A stretch of DNA of 64,000 nt, taken from positions 1 to 64,000 of the forward strand of contig DATATB010000161.1 of the NCBI GenBank assembly GCA_036268995.1, read 5' to 3'. Under the pieces are notes generated by a model, which did no database searches, was not told the origin of the DNA, and saw only the letters and a list, made by a program, of their open reading frames with translations. The DNA comes from DATATB01 sp036268995 (GTDB taxonomy: Bacteria > Planctomycetota > Planctomycetia > Pirellulales > PNKZ01). The position numbers and the translations under genes are program-made. Of this stretch, positions 35,852 through 44,338 are shown piece after piece. Every line of letters starts with the position of its first letter. The first letter of the stretch is position 1.

Positions 35852-38800
35852 TCATTCCCAATCTTGGAGGGCGGCGCCGACGGCGCGGAGACGCTGGAGC
35901 AATTGCTCGCGATTGAGTTCGCAGGCAGCCCCCAGCGCGACGACCGCCGCGCCCAGCAGCAGCCCGGCGACCCAGAGCAACTGCGGATGGTCAATGCTGC
36001 CGCGTACGACCATGGCCACCAGGTCGGCGAGCAGGAACGCGGTGCCCGTCGACATCAAGGCCCGCACGCGCAGCCCCATCGCCAGCAGCACGATGCTCAC
36101 GCTGGCGGCCATCAGCGTGAAGAGGTGCAGCCAACTGCCTTGCACGATGTGGAACGTAGGCGAGACGAGGATCAGCAAGGCGCCCAGATATCGGAGCGGA
36201 TTGTGCCGCTCGACGGGAATCTCGCGTTTGAGCAGTTCGACCAGGCCCAAGATCGTCAGCCCGATCGGCACCATGTAAAACTGCGGGTCGCTCCAGGCCA
36301 GCTCCCGCCACAGCAGTGCCAGCGCGATGTTGAGGATGCCGGCCGCCAGGACCACGAGGCCCTTCTGGCGCTCGACGACGCCGCGCCAGAAGTAAAAGGC
36401 CGCGGCCGCCAGGATGCCAAGGCTATTGATGCCCAGCCACGTCGGATTCGTATGCGTGAGTTCGACTAGCCACATGTGCCGGCCGGCGCCGATCAACACG
36501 GCCACCGCCGGCAGCCACGCGCCGGTCGTGGTGCACGGCCCGCTAAGAATCGCCGCCTTGCCACGCCCAACGAGCCACGCTCCCAGGCCCCAGAGGATGA
36601 ACCCCAGGCCGAGCACGACGAACATCGCCATCCCGCGGCCAACGTGGATCACGCCAAAATACGCGAAATACGCCACCGTCAGCCCTGCGATGAGCTGTGC
36701 CACCCAGGCATGCTCCACGCGTTGCCGCCGGCAAGCGGCCAGCAGTTCCTGGCCAATCAGCGTGGCGAACGCCAGGCCCGCCAGTAGCGCCTGTCCAAAA
36801 CCGAGTGACGGCAGCATCAGGCTGGCCAGCAACACTGCGGCCACGCACGCCCCGAGCAGCGTCCGCTGAACGAGCACGATCTCGAGGGCAATATCTTCCG
36901 GTTGGCCGGTGTCTTCACCGCTCGACGCATGCAGCGTCGCACCGATGATGGCTCGCACCGGTGCCAGGCTCCACAAGAAGCTGCTGACAGCCACGACCAA
37001 AGCCAGCAGCAAACACGCCGGAAGAAGATCGACTCGGCCCAGGTCAAACACCGTCAGCAACCTCGGGCAGCTTCCTTCCAGCACCAGGGCGCTGACTTGC
37101 CAATTCAGCAACACTAAGGCCCCGAACATTTCCGTCCGGCGGCTCCGCGAGACCGTCCAAGCCGTCAGCCCAACGGCCACAATCAGGCCGGCCAGCCGCG
37201 CATGCACATCGAAGATCAACAGCGAAGCGAGTCCCAACGGGAGCAAAACGGCAAGGCACACGGCCGGCAGAGGCGTGCGCCACGTTGTGCAAGCGCTAGC
37301 CCAAGCGCCGCTCGCCAAGCCGCCCTCCAGCCCGCGATGCAGGGCCAGGCCGCCGACGGCCATCGTCGACCAGAGCGCCGGCAGCCAAAGGCCGGCCTCG
37401 CGACCGCCGATGGCCATCCAGCCGGCGCCTGCCAGTAGCAGCAGGCCGATATGCCCGAGCGCGGCCAGGCGCGGATTGCAGTGCGCGCGGGCCATGTCGA
37501 AGAGGCACAGCAGGGCCAACGCCCGCACGAGCCACCACACGCCGATGCTCGCATCCAGTTGCAGCATATTGAGCACGCAGCCCGGCAAGCAGAGCAGCAG
37601 CGTGCAAGCCACGATCGCGGGCGTGACAAACAATCCGGTCGCAGCGCCGAAAGCCCGCGATGCCCGCGAGCGAGGAAACCGCTGCCACAAGTAGCCCAGC
37701 AGCCATTGGGCCAACAGCTCGAGCACGAGCACCGAAGCGAGTTGCTGGGGTACGAGATGCAGTTGAGTTGCCGCAAACCAAAAGCCTGCCAGCGTGGGAA
37801 ACGCCAGGGCCGCAACGCTCAACTCCACGCGAAGCCAGACGAGTGCCTGTACGGCCAGCAGCCCGCTAATCGCGACGGCCGCCATCGACGCATGCGGAGT
37901 GCTCCCCTGCCAAACTTCGAAGCCCCAGAGCCCCGGCAGCACGGCAGCCAAAGCCAAACTTGTGCGACGGCACAAGTTCTCGCAGAGTTCGGGCCGGCAC
38001 CAGGATTCAAGGCCGCCGGCTCGAACCGGCAGCCGCGCGAGCTGCCGATCGATCTTCGAACCCGGCCATAGCAGCAGGGCCGAGAGCAGCACCAGGGCCA
38101 ATTGCGTGGTCTCGGCTGGCAGGTTCCAGAGCAGCACGCCGCGGCCGAAAGCTGATATTCCCAGCGTGGCCACCAGCATCGCCGCCAGCGCGGGCAGTGC
38201 GATCGCTCGATCTCGCAGCATGACGGTCTGCCAGGCAAACAGGCCGGCCAGCGCCAGCCCGACCGGCAGGGTCGCCTTCGCGTGCGTAGCAGCCAGCGCC
38301 AACAACACGATCGGCAATGCCACAACGTAGCGGCGCAGCGGCTCGGCAAAGAGTTCGTCTCTTCGCCGTGCTGCGCGGCATGCCAGCACCGTGAGTGCGA
38401 CGAGCAGCGGCAGGAAGGTGAGGCCGAAGAAGGCGGGCGGCAGATACGATTCGTGGATCGCGAGTCCGGCTTGCTGGACTGCCGCTTGCGCCGCTGCGGC
38501 GAACAAGGCCGGCAAATAGCGGTAAGACACGGTCAGCGCGGCCAGCGCGGCCCAGACCAGCGCCGGCTGGTTCGTGCGCCGCGCCATGAGCGCCACCATG
38601 CCGGCCACCAGTAGCGCGGTGGGCACCAAGACACGCGGCGGGACTTCGGCCATCAAGGGCGATGCCGCCAGCGTCATGCCCACCGCACACAGCACGAGCG
38701 TGACGATCAGCGGCACGACCACGGCCCACGGCAGCGGCCACAGCAAACCACCGGTCCGCTGCTCGAACACCCGGGCAACGCCATCGGCAGAGAGCAGCAC

Positions 38801-39532
38801 GGTCGCGGCTACCAAGACGCTGCCCAACCCGATCCAGTCGAGTCCCATCTGCCGCGCAAAGCACGCCCCGAAAATCGCGAAGAACTGAATCGCCAACAGC
38901 GCGATCGGAAAAAACCCAAAAACCCGCGGCGCCTGTCGCTCTTCGACCAGCCAGAAGACATGCCGATTGACTTTGACCGCGCCGACGGTGAATACGCCCC
39001 ACAACAGCAGCGCGACCATCGGACTGTGCAGCATTTGCCAGCCGGGAGCGAGGGCCCCGGCCATCGCCAGCAGCAGATAGCACACAAGAAACGTGGGTTG
39101 CGACGCACGCAGAAAGAAACGGCTCACGTCGCGGCCGACGATCGCAGCCAGGCACGTGGTCAGCGAAAGCAACAGCCAGAAGGTGCCCGGCCACTCGTGG
39201 CCACTCGACTCGGCCAGGTGCACCCAGTGCAGGGCCGCCATCGCCACGGGAAATAGCAGCACCGACAGCCCCAGCAGGATGGTTCCCGTCCGGCGCAGCG
39301 CCAAGCGTGCCTCGCTGTAGCGTCCGACGGCAAAGGCGCCCAGCGTGTAGGCCAGCACGATCAGTTGCTTGAGGCTCGCGGCGTAGCCGTCCCAGTGCGA
39401 CGTCACGAGCATCAACGACGATCCCAGGACAATGGCCATGCCCAGCGCCAGGATCCACTTGATGTTTCGGTCTTGGAGAAAACTGTCGCAGAAGCGCAGC
39501 CAGGCAGAACGTGAGTGTTGCGGCGATTGCAT
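35852..39532 (-). CDS. Giant polytopic membrane protein, function unknown
   Basis: 1226 residues that are almost entirely hydrophobic helices, by eye 35 or more. It begins with a short cytoplasmic segment and WLRFCDSFLQDRNIKWILAL, a style seen in DUF2157/DUF2339-like proteins whose first part reads 'xNIKWxLxxG'. No catalytic motif, no large soluble domain. Soluble loops are short (~20-40 residues). Such giant membrane proteins are known from several planctomycetes but have no known role. It precedes pspA on the same strand with a ~90-bp gap, so it might be in the same transcription unit. ATG 39532 is the start. Confidence 0.75.
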   Translation of the reverse strand: MQSPQHSRSAWLRFCDSFLQDRNIKWILALGMAIVLGSSLMLVTSHWDGYAASLKQLIVLAYTLGAFAVGRYSEARLALRRTGTILLGLSVLLFPVAMAALHWVHLAESSGHEWPGTFWLLLSLTTCLAAIVGRDVSRFFLRASQPTFLVCYLLLAMAGALAPGWQMLHSPMVALLLWGVFTVGAVKVNRHVFWLVEERQAPRVFGFFPIALLAIQFFAIFGACFARQMGLDWIGLGSVLVAATVLLSADGVARVFEQRTGGLLWPLPWAVVVPLIVTLVLCAVGMTLAASPLMAEVPPRVLVPTALLVAGMVALMARRTNQPALVWAALAALTVSYRYLPALFAAAAQAAVQQAGLAIHESYLPPAFFGLTFLPLLVALTVLACRAARRRDELFAEPLRRYVVALPIVLLALAATHAKATLPVGLALAGLFAWQTVMLRDRAIALPALAAMLVATLGISAFGRGVLLWNLPAETTQLALVLLSALLLWPGSKIDRQLARLPVRAGGLESWCRPELCENLCRRTSLALAAVLPGLWGFEVWQGSTPHASMAAVAISGLLAVQALVWLRVELSVAALAFPTLAGFWFAATQLHLVPQQLASVLVLELLAQWLLGYLWQRFPRSRASRAFGAATGLFVTPAIVACTLLLCLPGCVLNMLQLDASIGVWWLVRALALLCLFDMARAHCNPRLAALGHIGLLLLAGAGWMAIGGREAGLWLPALWSTMAVGGLALHRGLEGGLASGAWASACTTWRTPLPAVCLAVLLPLGLASLLIFDVHARLAGLIVAVGLTAWTVSRSRRTEMFGALVLLNWQVSALVLEGSCPRLLTVFDLGRVDLLPACLLLALVVAVSSFLWSLAPVRAIIGATLHASSGEDTGQPEDIALEIVLVQRTLLGACVAAVLLASLMLPSLGFGQALLAGLAFATLIGQELLAACRRQRVEHAWVAQLIAGLTVAYFAYFGVIHVGRGMAMFVVLGLGFILWGLGAWLVGRGKAAILSGPCTTTGAWLPAVAVLIGAGRHMWLVELTHTNPTWLGINSLGILAAAAFYFWRGVVERQKGLVVLAAGILNIALALLWRELAWSDPQFYMVPIGLTILGLVELLKREIPVERHNPLRYLGALLILVSPTFHIVQGSWLHLFTLMAASVSIVLLAMGLRVRALMSTGTAFLLADLVAMVVRGSIDHPQLLWVAGLLLGAAVVALGAACELNREQLLQRLRAVGAALQDWE

Positions 39533-39900
39533 GCTTTTGCCTCGTAGTGCGTGGCCAGTTCTTGCAAGGGCATCGGGCGAATTGGCATCGCCGGTTGGAT
39601 GGCGCCCCTAAGCAACGGCAGTGCCAGCCGAGGAGCGCGGCGTGCAATCGCGCCGCAAGTCGCGACTGGGCAAGCAGCTAACGACGATTGCGTGCAAAAG
39701 CCGAGGCGGATCGTGCGGAGAGAGAAGTGCAGTTGATCAGTGGCAATCGACGTGCGAGATGCAGTCGATCGACTGCGGGCTGGGAGTCAGTGGCGAATGA
39801 GCGCCGTTAGTGGTGCCCCCTCACCCTGCCCTCTCCGCCTTCGGCCCAGGCTCAGGCCAGACAGAGGGAGAGGAGTTCGATGTGCTATTTTTGCTCGATC
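39533..39900. repeat. Gene-free stretch with a dispersed palindrome
   Basis: CCCCCTCACCCTGCCCTCTC plus CGCCTTCGGCCCAGGCTCAG and GCCAGACAGAGGGAGAGGAG (39816-39875) form a copy of the dispersed family. The remaining 280 bp holds no credible gene. Confidence 0.6.
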
Positions 39901-40170
39901 TTAGCGCTTGCCCATGCCGAACGCGGCCGCGTCGCGGCGGCGGGCGTCGTCGATTTGGGCTGCGAAGCGCGGCATGCCGGGCAGCTCGGTGTAGAACTTG
40001 GCGCTGGGGTCGATGCCGCGCGAATCGTTCCGCTCGATGTAGGCGCGGATCGGCGGCCGGCTGCCGATATAAGGCAAGATGCCCAGCCAGATCGCGGCCA
40101 CGATGGCGGCGGCGGCCAGCAGGCGAAACCATGCCCGAAGGCGGTTACTGGCCGATGGCGGCAGCGGCAT
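39901..40170 (-). CDS. Small single-TM protein overlapping the YeiH-like gene
   Basis: 89 residues; ATG 40170 lies 26 bp inside the end of the exporter gene (different frame), so the two are translationally coupled. A single hydrophobic helix (FRLLAAAAIVAAIWLGILPY) near the N-terminus is followed by a soluble, charged domain: IRAYIERNDSRGIDPSAKFY, TELPGMPRFAAQIDDARRRD. It may be an accessory subunit or membrane anchor for the exporter. No family was recognised. Confidence 0.65.
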   Translation of the reverse strand: MPLPPSASNRLRAWFRLLAAAAIVAAIWLGILPYIGSRPPIRAYIERNDSRGIDPSAKFYTELPGMPRFAAQIDDARRRDAAAFGMGKR

Positions 40171-41671
40171 TGGGAAAGACCTTTTCGAACATCAGCCAGC
40201 ACATGATGAAACTCAGCAGCAGATTCAATGCCTGGCCGCAGACATAGAGGATGAGCGGCTTGCCGCCGACGAAGTACTTTCGCAGTTGGCGGAAGTCGGT
40301 CTCCAGGCCGATGCTCACAAACGCCAGGCAGAAGAACCAGCCGCGCAAGACTTCCGAAGTGCCACCGATCGTGGCCGACACCATGGCCTGGCCTTCGAGG
40401 CCGCTGGACGCCACGGCCGAGAACAGCAGGGATGCGGCCAAGAAACCCAAGACAAACTTGGGAAACCGCCACCAGACTTCGAGCCAGCCCGGCCGCTGGC
40501 CTGCGGTCGAGCGCTCGACGCACGTGACCCAATACACGGCCACGCCGAAGGCCACGACGCCGATCAGGATGTTCTGGATCATCTTGACCGTGGCGGCCAC
40601 GGCCAGCGCCGTTTCGCCCAGCATTCCGCCGGCCGCAGCCACGGCCCCGGTCGAGTCGATCGTGCCGCCGATCCAGGCCCCGCCCAGGACCTGCCCCAAA
40701 CCCAGCGCGCCGATGATCGGCGGCATGACCACCATCATGATTACGGTAAAGGCCAGCGACAGCCCGATCGCCAGCGACAGTTCTTCCTTCTTCGCCCGGC
40801 AGGCGGCCGCGGTGGCGATGGCGGCCGACACGCCGCAAACGGACATGTCGGCGCAGATCACCATGTTCAGCGACCGCGACGGTATCCGCAGGATGCGCTG
40901 GCCGAAGGCGTAAGTCGTGACGAGCACGATCGGCGTCACGACCCACGAGACGAAAATGCCGGGCACGCCCAGCGACAGCAGCCGGTTGAACAGAATTTCG
41001 GCCCCCAGCAGCACCAGGCCCGTCTTGATGTAGAGCTCGGTCCGCATCGCCGGCCGCAGCATGGCGGGCGTGCCCAGCGTATTGCTGATGAGCAGCCCCA
41101 CGACCAGGGCCCACAACGCGTATTCCAGGTTGTAATGCTTGATGACGTTCTGTCCGGCCAGCACATACGAGAGCACTGCCAAGGCGAACACGACCAGGAA
41201 GGCCAGCGGAAATCCGCCGATCGGCTCGCCCATGCCGCGCAGGCCGATGCTGAACAGCACCAGCCCCACGACGAGCACGCCGATCAGACCCGGCAGCAGA
41301 TTGCGGCCGGTCTTCGAAATAAACGCTCGCGAGGGATCATCATCCCACGAGCCGAGCTTGGCGAGCCAGGGTTTCGTGGGATTAATGGCGAGCTGAGCTC
41401 GCAGTCCGTCACGCTGCTTACGGAGCTTTTCGACCGATTGCTTCTCGGCCTGCGGGTTGCGCTGCGCGGCATCGAGCCGGCTGGAGAACTGCTCAAACTC
41501 GGCGCGCAGTTCCGCGTTGTTGTCGGGCCTGTTAAGCCAGGTTGCTCCCAAGCCGACGAGCAAGACGAGCCAGCCCAAGCAAATCGCCCAGCAGTCCTCG
41601 GAGCGAAAAAACGGCGTCTCGGAAATCACCACGGCGTCCGAGTCGGGCGGCGAAGCAGAATTCGATTCCAT
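40145..41671 (-). CDS. YeiH/UPF0324-family putative sulfate exporter with N-terminal extension
   Basis: 508 residues. The core (about 125-508) matches UPF0324/YeiH proteins: WALVVGLLISNTLGTPAMLR, YIKTGLVLLGAEILFNRLLS, MSVCGVSAAIATAAACRAKK, LGGAWIGGTIDSTGAVAAAG and AATVKMIQNILIGVVAFGVA. Family members have 8-10 helices and are called putative sulfate exporters; transport has been shown for few. Odd: it is ~150 residues longer than usual, with one extra TM helix (CWAICLGWLVLLVGLGATWL) and then a charged coiled-coil-like loop (FEQFSSRLDAAQRNPQAEKQ, SVEKLRKQRDGLRAQL) before the core. The stop overlaps the start of a small TM protein. Confidence 0.85.
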   Translation of the reverse strand: MESNSASPPDSDAVVISETPFFRSEDCWAICLGWLVLLVGLGATWLNRPDNNAELRAEFEQFSSRLDAAQRNPQAEKQSVEKLRKQRDGLRAQLAINPTKPWLAKLGSWDDDPSRAFISKTGRNLLPGLIGVLVVGLVLFSIGLRGMGEPIGGFPLAFLVVFALAVLSYVLAGQNVIKHYNLEYALWALVVGLLISNTLGTPAMLRPAMRTELYIKTGLVLLGAEILFNRLLSLGVPGIFVSWVVTPIVLVTTYAFGQRILRIPSRSLNMVICADMSVCGVSAAIATAAACRAKKEELSLAIGLSLAFTVIMMVVMPPIIGALGLGQVLGGAWIGGTIDSTGAVAAAGGMLGETALAVAATVKMIQNILIGVVAFGVAVYWVTCVERSTAGQRPGWLEVWWRFPKFVLGFLAASLLFSAVASSGLEGQAMVSATIGGTSEVLRGWFFCLAFVSIGLETDFRQLRKYFVGGKPLILYVCGQALNLLLSFIMCWLMFEKVFPNAAAAIGQ

Positions 41672-41780
41672 CCGCGGGACGTACCTTGATGGGGTTCAAC
41701 AAGCGTGCGGGGAAAAACGGTCGGATTGAACGCCATGAGTATGCCCGCGTATACTCCGGCAGTCCAGCGACGATCAAACC

Positions 41781-41857
41781 GGGAGGGCGAGGCTCCTGCC
41801 GAGCCTCGATGCACACCGGCGCCGCGGGCACAGGCTCGGCAGGAGCCTCGCCGTCCC
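41781..41857. repeat. Palindromic element (GCGAGGCTCCTGCCGAGCCT)
   Basis: GCGAGGCTCCTGCCGAGCCT (41787-41806) and AGGCTCGGCAGGAGCCTCGC (41832-41851) are perfect inverted copies with a 25-bp spacer. It lies between two divergent genes and just upstream of the lipoyl-like gene. Confidence 0.85.
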
Positions 41858-41885
41858 ACACATGCTCCCGAACGCTGAGGCCACG

Positions 41886-42140
41886 ATGCACTATCCGCTG
41901 GTGTTGCCGGATTTGGGAATGGGCGATCGGCCGATCATGCTCAGCTTGTGGCTCGTGCCGGCCGGCAGCGAGGTGACCGAAGGGGACCGGATCGTGGAAG
42001 TGCTGGCCGACGGCGTGACCGTCGATTTGCCGGCGCCGGCCAGCGGCACACTCGTGGACATTGCCGCCGGCGAAGACGATCGCATCGAAGTGGGGCAACT
42101 GCTGGCCCGCATTGAGACGCGAGCCGAGGGGCTGGATTAG
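41886..42140 (+). CDS. Lipoyl/biotinyl-like domain protein lacking the modifiable lysine
   Basis: 84 residues from ATG 41886 (MHYPLVLPDLGMGDRPIMLS); an upstream in-frame ATG (41862) is less likely. The whole protein is one lipoyl/biotinyl-type barrel: LWLVPAGSEVTEGDRIVEVL, ADGVTVDLPAPASGTLVDIA, EDDRIEVGQLLARIE. In real lipoyl domains the turn reads (E)TDKA and the Lys carries the cofactor; here it is ADGV, and the protein contains no lysine at all. It therefore cannot be lipoylated or biotinylated at the normal position. Planctomycete-type standalone proteins of this kind may be structural or interact with another protein. No dehydrogenase genes are beside it. Confidence 0.82.
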   Translation: MHYPLVLPDLGMGDRPIMLSLWLVPAGSEVTEGDRIVEVLADGVTVDLPAPASGTLVDIAAGEDDRIEVGQLLARIETRAEGLD

Positions 42141-42165
42141 GAGGTCGGCAAAAGAGGCTCATTCT

Positions 42166-42279
42166 TGGCGCCCCCTCACCCTGCCCTCTCCCGGAGGGAG
42201 AGGAGTTAAATCCCGGCCCCTCGCCCTGCCCTCTCCGCCTTCGGCCCAGGCTCAGGCCAGGCAAGGGGAGAGGAGTTTA
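42166..42279. repeat. Two tandem copies of the dispersed CCCTC palindrome
   Basis: CCCCCTCACCCTGCCCTCTC-CCGGAGGGAGAGGAG (about 42170-42205) is followed directly by CCCCTCGCCCTGCCCTCTCC ... AGGCAAGGGGAGAGGAG (about 42219-42278). They fill the gap between two convergent genes. Confidence 0.7.
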
Positions 42280-43275
42280 GAGGCGGACAACTTCGCCGGT
42301 GGCGGCCGAACGTTCGGCTGCCGTGACCGCTTCCACGGCGGCTCGGGCTTCGAGCGGAGTGACGACCGTCGGGCGGACGTCGCGCGCCACGCAATCGAGA
42401 AAGTAGGCCAGCTCCGCTCGCAAGGCCCCGCCGATCTCGCCGTGTACCTGCGGCCAGTACAGCGTGTCGGGGCAATCGACGCCCGCGGCCGTTTGCACGA
42501 CCAGGTTCGTGTCGCCGCCGTGCACGTAGATGGCGCCCGCGGTGCCGATAATTTCGAGTTGCTCGTGAATGCGAAACGGCGTGCCATCCGGCAGGCACCA
42601 GACATCTTCGATCACGCCGATGGCCCCGCCGGCGAAGCGGTACATGGCCCAGCCCAAGTCCGGGTGCTTGAGGTGCCGCGTGCTGTGCGTCAGCGCGTAG
42701 GCCGATTCGATGCGCTGGCCGGAAATCCACAACATCAGGTCGGTATCGTGAACGCCGTCGCCCAGCAGCGGCCCGATCTTATCGAGCACGCTGGCGCTGC
42801 GCGCGGCCGGAATGTTGCGCCGCGCGTACATCGACACGACCTGCCCGATCTCGCCGGCCGCGACCCGCTGTTTGGCAATTGCATAGCGCGGATTGAAACG
42901 GCAGATATGCCCGACCATCAGAATCCGGCGGGCGCGCTCGGCGGCCTCGATCATGCGATCGCAGTCGGCCACGCTGGCGGCCAGCGGCTTTTCGACCAGC
43001 ACGTGCTTACCGGCCTCGAGCGCCGCGAGCGTCGGAGCCAGGTGATCGTCGACGTGGGTGGTGATGCTGACCGCTTCGATGCCCGGATCGGCCAGCAACT
43101 CGCAGTAATCGCGATAGTGGTGCACCACGTTCAAGCGGTCGGCCAGTTCGCGGCGGCGCTGGTCGTCGCGAGTGCACAGCGCGCGGAGATCGGCCCCGGC
43201 CAACGACGCGAGGACCTCGGCGTGTTTTTCGCCGAAGAATCCCAAGCCGATCACGCCATAGCCGATTCGTCGCAT
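42277..43275 (-). CDS. Gfo/Idh/MocA-family oxidoreductase
   Basis: 332 residues from ATG 43275 (MRRIGYGVIGLGFFGEKHAE); an ATG at 43299 would add eight residues. The N-terminal Rossmann domain has GVIGLGFFGEKH, then LADPGIEAVSITTHVDDHLA and the family's EKP motif in KHVLVEKPLAASVADCD. The C-terminal domain has GQVVSMYARRNIPAA, GDGVHDTDLMLWISG (with the catalytic-type D..H/D region) and ends ATGEVVRL. The family oxidises sugars or inositol-type substrates with NAD(P). Substrate is not predictable. A palindromic repeat lies at each end of the gene. Confidence 0.87.
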   Translation of the reverse strand: MRRIGYGVIGLGFFGEKHAEVLASLAGADLRALCTRDDQRRRELADRLNVVHHYRDYCELLADPGIEAVSITTHVDDHLAPTLAALEAGKHVLVEKPLAASVADCDRMIEAAERARRILMVGHICRFNPRYAIAKQRVAAGEIGQVVSMYARRNIPAARSASVLDKIGPLLGDGVHDTDLMLWISGQRIESAYALTHSTRHLKHPDLGWAMYRFAGGAIGVIEDVWCLPDGTPFRIHEQLEIIGTAGAIYVHGGDTNLVVQTAAGVDCPDTLYWPQVHGEIGGALRAELAYFLDCVARDVRPTVVTPLEARAAVEAVTAAERSAATGEVVRL

Positions 43276-43290
43276 CGCGTGAGTGCTCCG

Positions 43291-43335
43291 ACCCCTCACC
43301 CCCGGCCCGCTCCCACAAGGGGCGAGGGGAGGAAT
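43291..43335. repeat. Dispersed CCCTC palindrome
   Basis: ACCCCTCACCCCCGGCCCGC and TCCCACAAGGGGCGAGGGG pair as a hairpin between two minus-strand genes. Confidence 0.6.
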
Positions 43336-43346
43336 GCGACGTGCCC

Positions 43347-44075
43347 TCAGCAGTTCTTCTTCGCCCGCTCGGTCAGTTTTTTGACGACGGCGGCAAACTC
43401 GTCGCGTGCGGCCTTGAGCCCGGCCGCCGTTTTACTGCCTTGGCCGCGAACGTAGTTCAGCACGATGCCCTCGGCGGCAATGAACTCTTCGCCAATGTCG
43501 GCCACGGCACACGCAACGTTGGGCGGAATGCTGGTCACGCCGTTGGCGTCGCCGTGCAGCAAATCGCCCTGGTGTACGGTCATGCCGCCGACACGCACCG
43601 GCAAGCCCAAGTGCAGAATATGGCAATAGGCGTGCGAGCAGATCGTGCCACTGGTGAAGACCGGATAATTGATGGCCCGCACCTGCTCCAGGTCGCGGCC
43701 GGCACCGGAGGTGATCAGCCCGGTCGAGCCAAAGCCCTTGTAGACGCTGCACATCACCTCGCCGAAGGTGGCGGCCACCGGGGGATCGTCCAGGTCCTGG
43801 AATACGACGACGGCCGGGCCGGGCAGCGCGGCGAACTGCTCGAGCTGCTGATCCATCGTGCCGTAGGCATTTCCGGCCGGCGGAGCACAATCGCTGCGAA
43901 AGGCGGCCGTGGCGGCGAACCCCACCATTGGCGGCAGCGTGGGAAAGTTCGCCTTGATGCGGCCGTCCATGTAGCCCCGGTTTCGCGGGCAGACGTCGAA
44001 CAGCTCGATGATGTTGCAGATCGTGGGCGTATCGAACTTCGCCAGCTTGGCGAGCGTTTCAGCAGAGATGGGCAT
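43347..44075 (-). CDS. RraA-like family protein
   Basis: 242 residues from ATG 44075 (MPISAETLAKLAKFDTPTIC); an in-frame upstream start at 44144 is open but the extension is not conserved-like. The alpha/beta/alpha RraA core shows SFDTPTICN-type start, FGEVMCSVYKGFGSTGLITS, GAGRDLEQVRAINYPVFTSG (the R-D pair) and GDLLHGDANGVTSIPPNVA. Family members include RraA (RNase E inhibitor), aldolases for 4-hydroxy-4-methyl-2-oxoglutarate and oxaloacetate decarboxylases; the metal-binding GxxxD/RD pair favours an aldolase or decarboxylase. No pathway context is given by the neighbours. Confidence 0.85.
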   Translation of the reverse strand: MPISAETLAKLAKFDTPTICNIIELFDVCPRNRGYMDGRIKANFPTLPPMVGFAATAAFRSDCAPPAGNAYGTMDQQLEQFAALPGPAVVVFQDLDDPPVAATFGEVMCSVYKGFGSTGLITSGAGRDLEQVRAINYPVFTSGTICSHAYCHILHLGLPVRVGGMTVHQGDLLHGDANGVTSIPPNVACAVADIGEEFIAAEGIVLNYVRGQGSKTAAGLKAARDEFAAVVKKLTERAKKNC

Positions 44076-44182
44076 CGGTCGATCCTGGCCGGAGGTCGTA
44101 GTTAGCAGGGGAGCCGCGGGAAGCGTGGCAGGCCCAATCCGCACACCCTACCAGCCCCACGGCCCCAGTCAACCGGCAGCGT

Positions 44183-44265
44183 ACCGTAGGCATCCCGCTC
44201 CGCCGGGATGCCCGGGGGCGGGCCTCCGGCCCTTTTCATCTCGGCGGAGCGAGATGTCTACGGTG
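44183..44265. repeat. Palindromic element of the CGGAGCGGGATG family
   Basis: ACCGTAGGCATCCCGCTCCG followed by CCGGGATG (44183-44210) and CATCTCGGCGGAGCGAGATG followed by TCTACGGT (44238-44265) form inverted copies. Same family as 31061-31145. It lies directly upstream of the lut promoter region. Confidence 0.75.
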
Positions 44266-44291
44266 TTACAGCCTGCGGCGACTGATATAAT
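44264..44291 (+). promoter_or_regulatory. Candidate promoter of lutABC
   Basis: A perfect TATAAT at 44286-44291 lies 48 bp before the lutA start. A weak -35 (TGTTAC, 44264-44269) is 16 bp upstream. The -35 overlaps the end of the palindromic element. Confidence 0.4.
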
Positions 44292-44338
44292 ACTTACTTT
44301 GCCTGCCCGCCACTGTCTTGTCCGGCCCCGCCAGAGCA

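Noticed and set aside
38007..39647. 546-residue minus-strand frame in another register of the giant membrane protein
   Set aside because: It is Gly/Arg/His-rich with no hydrophobic pattern; the membrane-protein register is coherent over 1226 residues.
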